64,000 nucleotides of DNA from Bacillota bacterium (GTDB taxonomy: Bacteria; Bacillota; Syntrophomonadia; Syntrophomonadales; Syntrophomonadaceae). Below are positions 16,632-26,133 of the stretch, in pieces. The stretch covers positions 15,803 through 79,802 of the forward strand of contig JAEWZB010000114.1 in assembly GCA_023395515.1 (NCBI GenBank). The letters are read 5' to 3'. The position numbers and the translations under genes were made by a program. Each line of letters starts with the position of its first letter. Positions within the stretch are counted from its first letter, which is position 1. Below the pieces are notes generated by a model that was not told where the DNA came from, made no database searches, and saw only the letters and a list, made by a program, of their open reading frames with translations.

Positions 16632-18116
16632 ATGGATATAAGAAAAACATCTTTAATTACAGCGCTTATGCTGTCCATGTTTTTAGCGGCAGTTGAGGGA
16701 ACGATTGTTACTCTGGCTACGCCTACTATCGTCAAGGATTTGCAGGGATTTGAACTGATCAGCCTGGTTTTTTCGGTCTATTTATTAACTTCTGCCCTAT
16801 CGACACCGATTTACGGCAAGCTGGCCGATTTATTCGGCAGAAAAAATATACTTACCATAGGAATCCTTATATTTTTGACGGGAAGCTTTCTATGCGGATT
16901 AGCCCAGAGTATGGTTATGCTGATTGTCTTCCGGGCTATCCAAGGGCTGGGGGCAGGTTCCATACTGGCTGTCTCATTTACCATCATCGGCGATGTTTTT
17001 TCCCTGGAGGAAAGAGGCAAGATCCAGGGAGGCCTGAGTATGGTCTGGGGAGTTGCCGCTCTGATAGGGCCTTTTTTAGGAGGATTCTTAATCGATATCC
17101 TTTCCTGGCACTGGATATTTTTTATCAATATTCCTTTTGGGCTGTTAGCGGTTATTCTGCTGCAAAAGTCGCTGAAGGAAACTTTTGATAAGAAAAAACA
17201 CCATATCGATTATGCCGGAGCTGTTACTTTATCATTGGCTATGGTTGTATTCTTAAGTATTTTTTTATTTAATCAGAGCTTCGATTCCAATCGCTATTTA
17301 TTCGTGGCGGGATTATCCGGGATAACCATGCTGTTTTTGCTGGCCTTCTATAAAATAGAACGAAAAGCTCCGGAGCCGATGATGCCTTTTGCCATATTTA
17401 CCAAGACGAGTATCATCGTAAATCTAATGTCTTTTTTGATTTATGCCGTATTGATGGGAGTTAATGTTTACTTGCCGATATACCTGCAAAATATTTTGGG
17501 ATATGGCCCCACCGTGGCCGGATTGGCCATGCTGCCGATGTCGCTTTCCTGGCTGATTATTTCGTTTACCCTGGGAAAATTCCTGATTAGATATGGAGGA
17601 AAAGCTGTAATGCTGGTATCCACCGCAGTTTTACTGATCAGTACATCATTATTGTCCACATTGGGAATAAATTCTTCTATAATACTGGTGTTAAGCTATG
17701 GTTTTATTATCGGTATAGCATTTGGCGGTGCTGCTACGGCTTCAACTATTATTATCCAGGATTCTGTGGAATATAACAATAGAGGGGCCGCAGTTGCTGC
17801 CAATACATTGCTCAGGACGCTGGGGCAGACTATCGGCATCAGTGTATTTGGAAATATCTTTAACCTGCATATAACCAAATATTTTATCGAGCAAGGAATT
17901 GAAGGTATAAATCCGAGTAATTTGTATCAGTCCTCTGTATATCATAGTGCTGTCACTGCCGAGCAAATAAGGTTTTCGTTAAATAGTTCCCTGCATGTTC
18001 TGTTTGTTGTTTTTATTATCATCTCCTGCCTGGCTTTAGTATTATCAATGGCAATGCCTAAAGTAAAAGGAAAGGAGGCAGAAGAGCCAAGAAGTTTAGG
18101 AAAATCAGAAAGTTAA
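16632..18116 (+). CDS. MFS drug exporter, DHA2 (EmrB/QacA) family
   Basis: A 494-residue transporter with about 14 predicted membrane helices, as in the DHA2 drug:H+ antiporters. Motif A is GKLADLFGRKNIL near residue 62 and motif C-like residues occur in VAALIGPFLGGFLID. The N-terminus MDIRKTSLITALMLSMFLAA resembles EmrB-type proteins. It lies 89 bases after the MATE gene, on the same strand and without an intervening terminator, so it may share transcription with it; composition is closer to the host than the MATE gene. It ends 28 bases before the convergent GntR gene. The substrate is unknown. Confidence 0.9.
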   Translation: MDIRKTSLITALMLSMFLAAVEGTIVTLATPTIVKDLQGFELISLVFSVYLLTSALSTPIYGKLADLFGRKNILTIGILIFLTGSFLCGLAQSMVMLIVFRAIQGLGAGSILAVSFTIIGDVFSLEERGKIQGGLSMVWGVAALIGPFLGGFLIDILSWHWIFFINIPFGLLAVILLQKSLKETFDKKKHHIDYAGAVTLSLAMVVFLSIFLFNQSFDSNRYLFVAGLSGITMLFLLAFYKIERKAPEPMMPFAIFTKTSIIVNLMSFLIYAVLMGVNVYLPIYLQNILGYGPTVAGLAMLPMSLSWLIISFTLGKFLIRYGGKAVMLVSTAVLLISTSLLSTLGINSSIILVLSYGFIIGIAFGGAATASTIIIQDSVEYNNRGAAVAANTLLRTLGQTIGISVFGNIFNLHITKYFIEQGIEGINPSNLYQSSVYHSAVTAEQIRFSLNSSLHVLFVVFIIISCLALVLSMAMPKVKGKEAEEPRSLGKSES

Positions 18117-18144
18117 GTGCCAATAGTACAGATACTTAGTAAAT

Positions 18145-18849
18145 TTAAGATTCATTTATCCGTTTAAGATATAAAATGTTTTCGTTAATATTTTCATTAA
18201 CTAGTTCTGCTGCCTTTTGACTATCTCCAGCGCAAATGGCCTGATAGATCAATATATGATACTTTAATCCCAAATCCAGGCCAAATTCTTGATTCATAAG
18301 CAATATTTGGGAATGAAAGATTTCGCTTAAGATACTGTAAATATGGAAAATAATTTGGTTACCGGCCATTTCTACAATAAAGGCATGAAATTTTTCATCA
18401 TAGCCGGTATAAAGCTCAATGTCATTATTGCTAGCCGCTTCCTTCATCTGGTTAATATAATTGGTTAGTTGCTCAATATCTTCCGGCTTATGATTACTAG
18501 CAACTTGGGCACAGCAATATGCTTCAATTAATCTTCTAAATTCAAAAGTTTCCATCATATCTTCACTAGCTAAAGACATGCTTTTAATGACCGGTGCCCA
18601 AATATCACGGGGGTTAATATCTACTACAAAGGTTCCTTCACCATTACGGGTTTTAAGCATACCGATGGCTTCAAGTTTATGAATAGCAGTGCGGATTGAA
18701 ATGCGGCTTACATTAAATAATTCAGCCAAATTATTTTCAGAAGGAAGCTTGGAGCCAGGCGGCCAAGTACCATTTTTTATATTGATATGCATTTGCTTAA
18801 AAACTTCGTCACTAACTTTGGGCTTTTTGATTGGTTTGGTATTATACAT
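18145..18849 (-). CDS. GntR-family regulator, FadR/FCD subfamily
   Basis: A 234-residue protein. The N-terminal winged helix reads PGSKLPSENNLAELFNVSRI then SIRTAIHKLEAIGML (about residues 35-70), and the rest is an all-helical FCD ligand domain with the Asp/His pattern expected for metal and carboxylate binding (R in EFRRLIEAY, H near FHAFIVEMAG). FCD regulators commonly sense sugar acids or other organic acids. It is divergent from the ilvD-like gene, so that gene and its own are likely targets. It starts at ATG 18849 behind its own promoter (18888-18916). Confidence 0.9.
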   Translation of the reverse strand: MYNTKPIKKPKVSDEVFKQMHINIKNGTWPPGSKLPSENNLAELFNVSRISIRTAIHKLEAIGMLKTRNGEGTFVVDINPRDIWAPVIKSMSLASEDMMETFEFRRLIEAYCCAQVASNHKPEDIEQLTNYINQMKEAASNNDIELYTGYDEKFHAFIVEMAGNQIIFHIYSILSEIFHSQILLMNQEFGLDLGLKYHILIYQAICAGDSQKAAELVNENINENILYLKRINES

Positions 18850-18887
18850 TCGCTCTTCATTCCTATAATAGTGTTATGGTTTTATTT

Positions 18888-18916
18888 ATTATATACTCAA
18901 ATTTTCTACTTGACAA
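18888..18916 (-). promoter_or_regulatory. Promoter of the GntR gene
   Basis: On the minus strand TTGTCA (18916-18911) and a perfect TATAAT (18893-18888) are separated by 17 bases, 38 bases before the gntR start codon. Confidence 0.75.
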
Positions 18917-18956
18917 AGAGAGTTGCTATTATCCAATCGAGTCATTGACAGGCAAT

Positions 18957-19008
18957 TTACAGGTATGCTATTTTAGCTGTAATACAGGTATAAAGATTTG
19001 GCTATAAT
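18957..19008 (+). promoter_or_regulatory. Candidate operator direct repeats and -10 box of the ilvD-like gene
   Basis: TACAGGTAT occurs at 18958-18966 and 18983-18991, 25 bases apart on the same face of the helix. The second copy overlaps the expected -35 position of a TATAAT at 19003-19008, which has no good -35 hexamer of its own. This layout suggests regulator-dependent activation of the ilvD-like gene; the regulator (GntR neighbour or another) is not known. Confidence 0.4.
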
Positions 19009-19032
19009 TTATTAGATAAAGGAGATTTGGTT

Positions 19033-20712
19033 ATGAAGTATCGCAGTACAGATATTTTAAAGGGTAGTGAAAATGGTTTGTTTAGAGCATTATATAAGTC
19101 TATGGGTTATACGGACGATGAACTTACTGACCGGCCTGTCATTGGAATTGCTAATTCCTGGAATACATTGGTGCCAGGACATTTTAATCTAAATCAAGTG
19201 GCGGAATTTGTAAAGAAGGGCATTTATCGAGGTGGAGGAACTGCGGTAGAGTTTTGTACTATTGCGGCCTGTGACGGAATTGCCCAGAGCCATGCCGGTA
19301 TGCATTATATATTGCCATCCCGGGAGATAATATGTAACTCCATTGAAATAGAAGTTCAGGCTCACCGGCTAGATGCGGTGGTTTTATTAGCCTCCTGTGA
19401 CAAAATTGTACCGGGCATGTTAATGGCGGCAGCCCGATTGGATATTCCGGCTATTGTGGTTAATGGGGGGCCGGCCCTGGGGGGTATGGAGTTTGATGGC
19501 AGACCATCTGATTCTACATCTTTAGATGAGGCTAGAGGAATGTATACAATTGGTAAAATATCAGAAAACGAGCTATTAGCTCTTGAAAATGTGGCCTGTC
19601 CCAGCTGCGGTTCCTGCTCTTTTTTAGGTACAGCTAACACTATGTGTTGTGTAACTGAAGCTATTGGTATGAGTCTGCCGGGAAGTGCTTTAATACCTGC
19701 CAGCTATGCTGAAAGACTTCGAGTAGCATACTATTCAGGAATACAAATTTGTGAACTAACTGCTAAGGGGATTAGTGCCCGAAAAATACTTAGTAAAGAA
19801 GCCATTAGAAATGGGATTAAAACCTCCATGGCTATCTGCGGTTCTACTAATGCGGTGCTTCATTTAAGTGCTCTTGCTCATGAAGCCGAGCTGGATATGA
19901 GTGTGGTAGAAGAATTTGCTGATCTTAGTAAAACCACACCCCAGCTAGCTAAGCTTAATCCCGCTTCCCATTGGGGGATGGAAGACTTTTACAAAGCGGG
20001 CGGAATACCCAGAGTAATGAAGAATTTAGGAGACCTTCTTGATACGGGAGTTATAACTTGTACGGGAAAAACGGTTAAGGAAAATTTGGAGGAAATATCT
20101 TTTATCTATCCGGAAAATGAGGAGGTAATTAAGACTACCGCAGAGCCTTTTTATAAAACCGGGGGAATTGCGGTTTTAAAGGGAAATCTCGCCCCCCATA
20201 CCGCCATTTCAAAGCCCGGTGCTTTTGATGAATCACTGCATAGATTTATAGGTACCGCCAAGGTTTTTGATAGTGAAGAAGAAGCAGAAGAGGCCATATT
20301 AAACGGTGAAATACAAGCGGGGAATGTTGTAGTTATTCGCTATGAGGGACCAAAAGGTGGTCCTGGCATGCGGGAAATGTATAGAGCCATGAAATATTTA
20401 TATGGAATGGGGTTAAGTAAAACTACTGCCCTTATTACGGATGGCAGATTTTCCGGTACTAATAATGGGTGTTTTGTGGGACATATTTCTCCCGAGGCCG
20501 CAGAGGGGGGACCTATTGCTATAGTTCAGGATGGAGATAAAATAACTATTGATGTTGTTGACGGAATTCTTCATCTGCATGTAAGTGACGAAGAGATAGC
20601 TGAACGTTTAAAAACCATAAAACCTCCGGAAAAAGATATTCCTAAAGGCTATTTAAGACTTTATAGTAAATTTGCATCATCTGCTGATAAAGGGGCAATT
20701 ATTGATTGCTAG
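19033..20712 (+). CDS. ilvD: IlvD/Edd-family dehydratase (dihydroxy-acid dehydratase-like)
   Basis: A 559-residue Fe-S dehydratase. Conserved motifs are ACDGIAQSHAGMHYILPSRE, the cluster cysteine in SCDKIVPGMLMAAARLDIP, the cysteines of VACPSCGSC, and TDGRFSGTNNGCFVGHISPE near the C-terminus. IlvD converts 2,3-dihydroxy acids to 2-oxo acids in branched-chain amino acid synthesis; related enzymes act on sugar acids. No other ilv gene is nearby, and it sits between a GntR-FCD regulator and a sigma54 activator, so a catabolic sugar-acid or hydroxy-acid role is possible. I chose ATG 19033 with AAAGGAG upstream rather than TTG 19027. Confidence 0.85.
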   Translation: MKYRSTDILKGSENGLFRALYKSMGYTDDELTDRPVIGIANSWNTLVPGHFNLNQVAEFVKKGIYRGGGTAVEFCTIAACDGIAQSHAGMHYILPSREIICNSIEIEVQAHRLDAVVLLASCDKIVPGMLMAAARLDIPAIVVNGGPALGGMEFDGRPSDSTSLDEARGMYTIGKISENELLALENVACPSCGSCSFLGTANTMCCVTEAIGMSLPGSALIPASYAERLRVAYYSGIQICELTAKGISARKILSKEAIRNGIKTSMAICGSTNAVLHLSALAHEAELDMSVVEEFADLSKTTPQLAKLNPASHWGMEDFYKAGGIPRVMKNLGDLLDTGVITCTGKTVKENLEEISFIYPENEEVIKTTAEPFYKTGGIAVLKGNLAPHTAISKPGAFDESLHRFIGTAKVFDSEEEAEEAILNGEIQAGNVVVIRYEGPKGGPGMREMYRAMKYLYGMGLSKTTALITDGRFSGTNNGCFVGHISPEAAEGGPIAIVQDGDKITIDVVDGILHLHVSDEEIAERLKTIKPPEKDIPKGYLRLYSKFASSADKGAIIDC

Positions 20713-20783
20713 GTATATAATGGGTTGTATTGATAAGTATATGAACTTTATATATCATAGAAGCTAGAGGCGGGTGATTTTCT

Positions 20784-22523
20784 ATGAAAATATCAGATAT
20801 TATGACAAAAAATCCTTATGTATTATTACCTAGTAATTCAATTGCTGAGGCGGCGGAGCTTTTTTTGATCCATCATATTGATGCTGCTCCAGTAGTTGCA
20901 GAGGGTAAGCTGGTGGGGCTACTAGGCAAAACCCAGCTATATCAAGCTTTGGCTCATAATACTGCCTTAAACTGTACTATTGATAAATTAATGATTACCG
21001 AAGTAAGTACTTGTCATCCTGACGACGATATTGAAGTAATTTTGGATACCAAATATAGCCGGTTGCCAGTAATAGTGAATGAAGTTTTAGTTGGTATTGT
21101 TACTCAGTCAGATCTGGTGAAACACCTTAATACGGAAAGAAAAGACTTAATAAATTATAAGTATTTGAAGGAACAGCTTGATGCTATATTTGAAGCTTCT
21201 TTTGATTATTTATTTGTAACTGATAATGAAGGCCGGGTAACTAAAGTAAACCAGGCTTATTACCGTATAACCGGTATAAAGCCCGAAGAAGTCTTAGGCA
21301 AGACTATGTATGAACTAGTGGCCCAGGGTTTTTATGACCGATCATGCAGTGTAGAGGTTATCGAAACTTTAAAACCAGTTACTTTTGTGCAAAAAATTAA
21401 GACAGGCCGTACGGTGTTAGTTACCGGCAACCCCGTTTTCGATGAAAAAGGGAAACTGATGAGTGTTATTACTAACGGCCGGGATATTACCGAGTTAAAT
21501 GAGTTAAAAGAAGCCGTTTGCCATGTGGAAAGCTTGAGTCAGCATTATAAAAATGAACTTAACCAAATAAAAGGTTTAACTAACTGTGTGGTGGCCTCAC
21601 CAACCATGATAGAACTTATGGAACAAGTTTCTCATCTGGCTCAATATGATTCAGCAGTGTTAATAACTGGTGAATCAGGAGTAGGCAAGGAAATAATTGC
21701 CCACCAGATACACCGCCAAAGTTCCCGTAGTGATAAGCCCTATATTCGAATTAATTGTGCATCTATACCGGAAAATCTTTTAGAATCGGAATTATTCGGC
21801 TATATGGATGGTGCTTTTACCGGAGCTAAAAAAGGCGGGAAAATGGGAATATTTGAATTAGCTAATGGTGGTACTTTGCTGTTGGACGAAATTGGAGAAT
21901 TGCCTCTTGGTATGCAGGCTAAACTTTTAAGAGTAATTCAGGAAAAAGAGGTAACCCGCATAGGGGGTAATAAAACTTCCCCAATTGATGTAAGAATTAT
22001 TGCTTCTACTAACCGTGATTTAAATGAAATGATAAACAATAAAGAGTTTAGAAAAGATTTATATTATCGTCTAAATGTTGTACCGGTAAGAGTACCCGCT
22101 TTGCGGGAAAGACGTGAAGATATACCGGTCTTAATAAATCATTTTATAGATAAATTCAATAAAAAATATAAAATAGACAAGAAAATAGACCCTTCTTTAA
22201 TAGACAAGTTAGTTAATTATAATTGGCCGGGAAATATCCGGGAACTAAAAAATATCATTGAAAGGGCTATGGTTACTAGTGCAGATAAAATAATCAGGGA
22301 AATTATTTTAGAAACCGATCCTTCTATAGATTATAAAGTTAATAATTATGACCAGTCTGATATTGATTTAAGACGAATTGTTCAGGATATAGAAAAACAT
22401 TATATACAATCTTATTTTTCCAGGTATAAGAGTACCCGCAAAGCAGCAGCGGCATTAGGTATTAGCCAGTCAACCCTTTGCCGTAAAGCATCTATTTATG
22501 ATATAAATCTTAGTATGGATTAA
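20784..22523 (+). CDS. Sigma54-dependent activator with CBS pair and PAS domain
   Basis: A 579-residue regulator with four parts: two CBS motifs (about 1-115), a PAS domain (about 125-240, FVTDNEGRVTKVNQAY), an AAA+ sigma54-interaction domain (about 265-500) and a Fis-type helix-turn-helix (about 535-575, STRKAAAALGISQSTLCRKA). Walker A is GESGVGKE near residue 296 and the sigma54-contact loop GAFTGA is near residue 343. CBS pairs bind adenosyl nucleotides, so energy state may be sensed together with a PAS ligand. A sigma54-type promoter lies 230 bases downstream in front of the liv operon, its most likely target. Confidence 0.95.
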   Translation: MKISDIMTKNPYVLLPSNSIAEAAELFLIHHIDAAPVVAEGKLVGLLGKTQLYQALAHNTALNCTIDKLMITEVSTCHPDDDIEVILDTKYSRLPVIVNEVLVGIVTQSDLVKHLNTERKDLINYKYLKEQLDAIFEASFDYLFVTDNEGRVTKVNQAYYRITGIKPEEVLGKTMYELVAQGFYDRSCSVEVIETLKPVTFVQKIKTGRTVLVTGNPVFDEKGKLMSVITNGRDITELNELKEAVCHVESLSQHYKNELNQIKGLTNCVVASPTMIELMEQVSHLAQYDSAVLITGESGVGKEIIAHQIHRQSSRSDKPYIRINCASIPENLLESELFGYMDGAFTGAKKGGKMGIFELANGGTLLLDEIGELPLGMQAKLLRVIQEKEVTRIGGNKTSPIDVRIIASTNRDLNEMINNKEFRKDLYYRLNVVPVRVPALRERREDIPVLINHFIDKFNKKYKIDKKIDPSLIDKLVNYNWPGNIRELKNIIERAMVTSADKIIREIILETDPSIDYKVNNYDQSDIDLRRIVQDIEKHYIQSYFSRYKSTRKAAAALGISQSTLCRKASIYDINLSMD

Positions 22524-22562
22524 TTTTAAATGAAAACGAAAATATAAGTGAGTCATTTTTAG

Positions 22563-22597
22563 GGCAGGTGAACCGGATGAGGTTCATCTGCCTTTTT
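22563..22597 (+). terminator. Terminator after the sigma54 activator gene
   Basis: GGCAGGTGAACC (22563-22574) pairs with GGTTCATCTGCC (22581-22592) around a short loop, followed by TTTTTCT. It separates the activator gene from the liv operon. Confidence 0.88.
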
Positions 22598-22754
22598 CTA
22601 CCCTAAAGTCCCGATTAGGCATATACTTGTCGAAAAAATTCCTTTTAAAGAGAATATCCTACTGAACTAATAATGGGTCACCTTTCAAATTTCTGCTGGA
22701 GCTAAATATCTTTGAAAGTCTCTATTTATCGGCCTTTTTACGGATTAAAATAGT

Positions 22755-22771
22755 TTGGCAGCAATATTGCA
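22755..22771 (+). promoter_or_regulatory. Sigma54 (-24/-12) promoter of the liv/acyl-CoA operon
   Basis: TTGGCAGCAATATTGCA matches the -24/-12 consensus, with GG (22757-22758) and GC (22769-22770) at the required spacing. It lies about 95 bases before the livJ start. An inverted pair CTTTCAAA (22682-22689) / TTTGAAAG (22711-22718), about 50 to 70 bases upstream, is a possible activator-binding site. The rest of the 340-base gap between the activator and livJ shows only the terminator at 22563. Confidence 0.8.
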
Positions 22772-22863
22772 TTAGTATTTCGCAGATACTAATGGGCAGA
22801 GGAGGTCTGATCATAAGGATAGTAGACAAATATTTTTTTAATTAAAAAGGAGGGACTTACTGA

Positions 22864-24141
22864 ATGATTAGAGGAAGACACACGAAGATTATTGGTCTGT
22901 TATTAGTGATCACAGTGATGATGAGTTTTGTGGTAGGCTGTGGCGGTGGCAGCGGCAGCGGTGGAGATTCCGAGAAGGTTGCTGAAATTAAAATTGGTAA
23001 CATCCTCCCCTTATCCGGTTCTGCTGCTCCATTAGGTAAAATTGGCCAGGAAGCGCGTAATATGGCAGTAGAAGAAATTAATGCTGCTGGTGGTATTGAG
23101 TCAATGGGCGGTGCCCAGCTTAAAATGGTCTATGCTGACAGTAAAGGTGACCCGGCTACAGGTGTATCTGAAGCAGAACGTCTTATAACTCACGAAGAAG
23201 TTGCTTTAATCACTGGCACATACCAAAGTGGTGTAGCTATGCCTTCTACCGAAGTTGCTGAAAGATATGGTATACCTTTTGTAGTTCCAGTTCCTTCCGA
23301 AGACATGATCACTGAACGTGGTTTTAAAAATGTATTTCGTATAGCTGAAAAAACTAGCTGGAGAAATCGTGACCAAGTTGCTTTCATAACTGAAATGGCT
23401 GAAAAATTTGACACTCCTATTAAAACTGTGGCTCTAATCTATGAAAATACTGCTTGGGGTCAAGGCGCAGTGCGGGCCTGGGAAAAATATATTCCTGAAG
23501 CAGGTTTACAAATAGTTTTAAAAGAGCCTTATCCTACTAATTCTTCTGACTTAACTCCAGTCGTATTAAAAGCGAAAAATTTAAATCCAGATATTATTAT
23601 GATGGTTTCTTACGTATCTGATGCTGCTCTATTAACTAATACTTTTGCGGAACATAAAGTAACCCCGAAAGCATTTGTCGGAACTAGCGGCGGCTTTGCA
23701 GATCCCGCATACTTTGACTTAACCGGTAATAATTGCGAATATTATTTCGATATTTCTACTTGGGAACCAGATGTTAACCGTCCATTTTCCCAAGAAACCA
23801 ATGCCAAGTTTGCTGAAAAGTATGGTTATGGCATGAATGCTGAAGCAGTTAAAGCATATGCAGCTATGTATATTATAAAAGATGCTTTGGAAAGAGCAGG
23901 AAGCGCAGATCCGGAAGCTCTAAGAAAGGCATTTTCCGAAACTAAGCTAACTGAAGGGCCGACCCAAATGTATGCAGCAGAAACTGTTTTCGATGAAACT
24001 GGACAAATGGTTAATGCTCCACTAGTCATCTCTCAATACCGTAAAATTGATGGCAAAATGGAACGTGTATCTGTATGGCCTGAAGCAGAAGCTCGTCCTG
24101 GTATGGAAATTGTATGGCCATATCCTGGGGTAGGCAATTAG
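22864..24141 (+). CDS. livJ: ABC transporter substrate-binding lipoprotein, LivJ/branched-chain family
   Basis: A 425-residue extracellular binding protein. The signal peptide ends in a lipobox with Cys26 (SFVVGC), followed by a Gly/Ser linker and the family start IKIGNILPLSGSAAPLG. Type I periplasmic-binding fold features include YADSKGDPATGVSEAERLI and ALIYENTAWGQGAV. This family captures branched-chain amino acids, amides, urea or small carboxylates. It is the first gene behind the sigma54 promoter and heads an operon containing CoA-activation enzymes, so a short-chain carboxylate ligand is plausible but inferred. ATG 22864 follows AAAAGGAGGG. Confidence 0.92.
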   Translation: MIRGRHTKIIGLLLVITVMMSFVVGCGGGSGSGGDSEKVAEIKIGNILPLSGSAAPLGKIGQEARNMAVEEINAAGGIESMGGAQLKMVYADSKGDPATGVSEAERLITHEEVALITGTYQSGVAMPSTEVAERYGIPFVVPVPSEDMITERGFKNVFRIAEKTSWRNRDQVAFITEMAEKFDTPIKTVALIYENTAWGQGAVRAWEKYIPEAGLQIVLKEPYPTNSSDLTPVVLKAKNLNPDIIMMVSYVSDAALLTNTFAEHKVTPKAFVGTSGGFADPAYFDLTGNNCEYYFDISTWEPDVNRPFSQETNAKFAEKYGYGMNAEAVKAYAAMYIIKDALERAGSADPEALRKAFSETKLTEGPTQMYAAETVFDETGQMVNAPLVISQYRKIDGKMERVSVWPEAEARPGMEIVWPYPGVGN

Positions 24142-24154
24142 GTTATAGATAATT

Positions 24155-24183
24155 TTTCGGTGAAGGATTTTCCCTTCACCGAA
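24155..24183 (+). promoter_or_regulatory. Intra-operon hairpin between livJ and livH
   Basis: TTCGGTGAAGG (24156-24166) pairs with the complementary CCTTCACCGAA ending at 24183. No T-run follows, so it is not a standard terminator. Such a hairpin after a binding-protein gene commonly stabilises the upstream mRNA and allows higher expression of the binding protein; that effect is inferred. Confidence 0.6.
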
Positions 24184-24207
24184 TTATTTGATGAGGAGGT
24201 GTTTTAA

Positions 24208-25089
24208 TTGGACTTTTTATCAGCATTAGTTAATGGAATTAGTATGGGTACTATCTATGGACTTATTGCTTTAGGATTAACCTTGATTTTCGGCATCATG
24301 AAAATAATTAACTTTGCTCATGGTACCCTCCTAATGCTTTCCATGATGACCTCTTATTGGATTTGGAAAGCTACGGGACTAAATCCTTATATACTGATAG
24401 TTGTTTTAGCTCCAATAATGTTTGGGTTTGGTTATTTAACCCAAAGGCTTTTCATAAAACCTGTTTTAGATAGGCAAAAAGATGTGCGTGAGCCTATATC
24501 GGTTCTCCTTTTAACTGCGGCTTTGGCCATGGTTTTTGAAAACTTTGCTCTTATGGCTTTTGGCGGTAATTATGTAATGGCTAAAACTACTTTTTCAGAT
24601 GCCACTTTAGTTTTAGGCGGCGTAACTCTTAGTTCCGCCAGGTTTTATGCTTTGCTTATAGCCTTAGTAATTGCAGTCGGCTTTTATCTATTTTTACAGT
24701 ATTCAGAAATGGGCCGAAAATTACGGGCTTGCGGCCAAGATCGAAATACGGCCTCCTTGATGGGCATTGATGTACCCAGCACTTATGCGATTGCCTTTGG
24801 CGTTGGAACAGCACTTTTGGCTGTAGCAGCTTTAACCTTGATTCCGTTTTATTATGTTCATCCTACTGTAGGTAATGTTTTTATGACGAAAGCCTTTATT
24901 GTGGTAGTTTTAGGAGGACTAGGCAGTGTACCTGGTGCCATAGTAGGCGGAATAATAATTGGATTAATTGAATCAATTGGTGCTCAATATATGACTGCTA
25001 CATTAACTACTATAGTAGTATATGGGATTTTCTTACTAGTATTATTTATAAAACCGTCGGGCCTGTTTGGTTCCCGCTTTGAATGGTAG
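24208..25089 (+). CDS. livH: ABC permease LivH
   Basis: A 293-residue inner-membrane permease with about eight hydrophobic helices. Family features are NGISMGTIYGLIALGLTLIF at the N-terminus, KIINFAHGTLLML, and the coupling-helix region SEMGRKLRACGQDRNTASLM. Near the C-terminus VLGGLGSVPGAIVGGIIIG is typical. It pairs with LivM to form the channel of the importer. The start is TTG 24208 behind GAGGAGGTG. It is in one operon with livJ, livM, livG and livF. Confidence 0.94.
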   Translation: MDFLSALVNGISMGTIYGLIALGLTLIFGIMKIINFAHGTLLMLSMMTSYWIWKATGLNPYILIVVLAPIMFGFGYLTQRLFIKPVLDRQKDVREPISVLLLTAALAMVFENFALMAFGGNYVMAKTTFSDATLVLGGVTLSSARFYALLIALVIAVGFYLFLQYSEMGRKLRACGQDRNTASLMGIDVPSTYAIAFGVGTALLAVAALTLIPFYYVHPTVGNVFMTKAFIVVVLGGLGSVPGAIVGGIIIGLIESIGAQYMTATLTTIVVYGIFLLVLFIKPSGLFGSRFEW

Positions 25090-25101
25090 GTGAGGAGAAA
25101 A

Positions 25102-26133
25102 ATGGACGGAGTACAAAAGAAAAAATTAGGGTTAATTATTGCATGTTTAGCAATATCACTTGCTATACCTTTATTTGTTACTAAACCATATTATATCCAT
25201 GTTATAACCATGTGTCTTCTTTGGGCGTACCTAGCTGCTTCATGGAATATCTTCACCGGATTTGCCGGGCCATTATCATTAGGGCACGGGATTTATACGG
25301 CTATCGGAGCCTATGTGACTATAATATTGTTTAATGAGTTTGGTATCTCTCCCTGGATTGGAATGTTTGTAGGTGCCGGTGGAGCGGTGTTAATAAGTCT
25401 TCTAATCGGTTATCCTACCTTTAAGCTGCGCGGTGCCTACTATGCTTTGGCCACGGTTGCCATTGGCTCCGGGGTAGTTGTATTAATTGAAAATACTTCT
25501 ATGATTGGTTCTTTACATGTGGGAGGCGCAGAAGGGTTAATGGTTAATTTATTAGGCAATGCACCCTTACACTTCCAATTTATGTCGAAAGTGCCCTATT
25601 ATTATATAGTTTTAATTATGGTAATCATAATTATCGGCATATCACACTGGATTAAAAATTCCCGTTTAGGTTATTATCTTTCCGCTTTGAAAGAAGATGA
25701 AGATGCGGCAGCAGCTTTAGGTATAAATGTACGGGTGGCTAAATTAAAAGCCGCAGCTTACAGTGCATTTTTCACTGCCTTAGGCGGGGTTTTCTATGCC
25801 ATGCTAATTAGATATCTAGAACCTCATGCTATAGCTGGTCCCCTAATGTCCAACCAAATGGTTTTCCTAGCTATAGTGGGTGGCAGCGGAACCGTTTTAG
25901 GTCCCATATTTGGTGGTATAACCTTATCCGCCATAAGTGAAGTAGTTCGTTTTTATTTAGGCAGTATGGCTCAAGGATTACATTTATTTATTTATGGATT
26001 AATCGTAGTTTTTATGATTATGTTTAAACCCCAAGGATTTATTGAGGTTATTCAAAAGTACTATAATCGCTTTTTAGGCATTTCTGACCGGGAGGAGGGC
26101 GAGCACGATGTCAAAGACTCTTCTGGAAGTTAA
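25102..26133 (+). CDS. livM: ABC permease LivM
   Basis: A 343-residue permease with about ten hydrophobic segments. The conserved PLSLGHGIYTAIGAYVTIIL segment is typical of LivM, and the cytoplasmic coupling region is ALKEDEDAAAALGINV. The start is ambiguous: ATG 25102 has GAGGAG four bases upstream and is chosen, while GTG 25090 directly after the livH stop would add four residues. The C-terminal end overlaps livG by 26 bases, so translation is probably coupled. Confidence 0.92.
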   Translation: MDGVQKKKLGLIIACLAISLAIPLFVTKPYYIHVITMCLLWAYLAASWNIFTGFAGPLSLGHGIYTAIGAYVTIILFNEFGISPWIGMFVGAGGAVLISLLIGYPTFKLRGAYYALATVAIGSGVVVLIENTSMIGSLHVGGAEGLMVNLLGNAPLHFQFMSKVPYYYIVLIMVIIIIGISHWIKNSRLGYYLSALKEDEDAAAALGINVRVAKLKAAAYSAFFTALGGVFYAMLIRYLEPHAIAGPLMSNQMVFLAIVGGSGTVLGPIFGGITLSAISEVVRFYLGSMAQGLHLFIYGLIVVFMIMFKPQGFIEVIQKYYNRFLGISDREEGEHDVKDSSGS

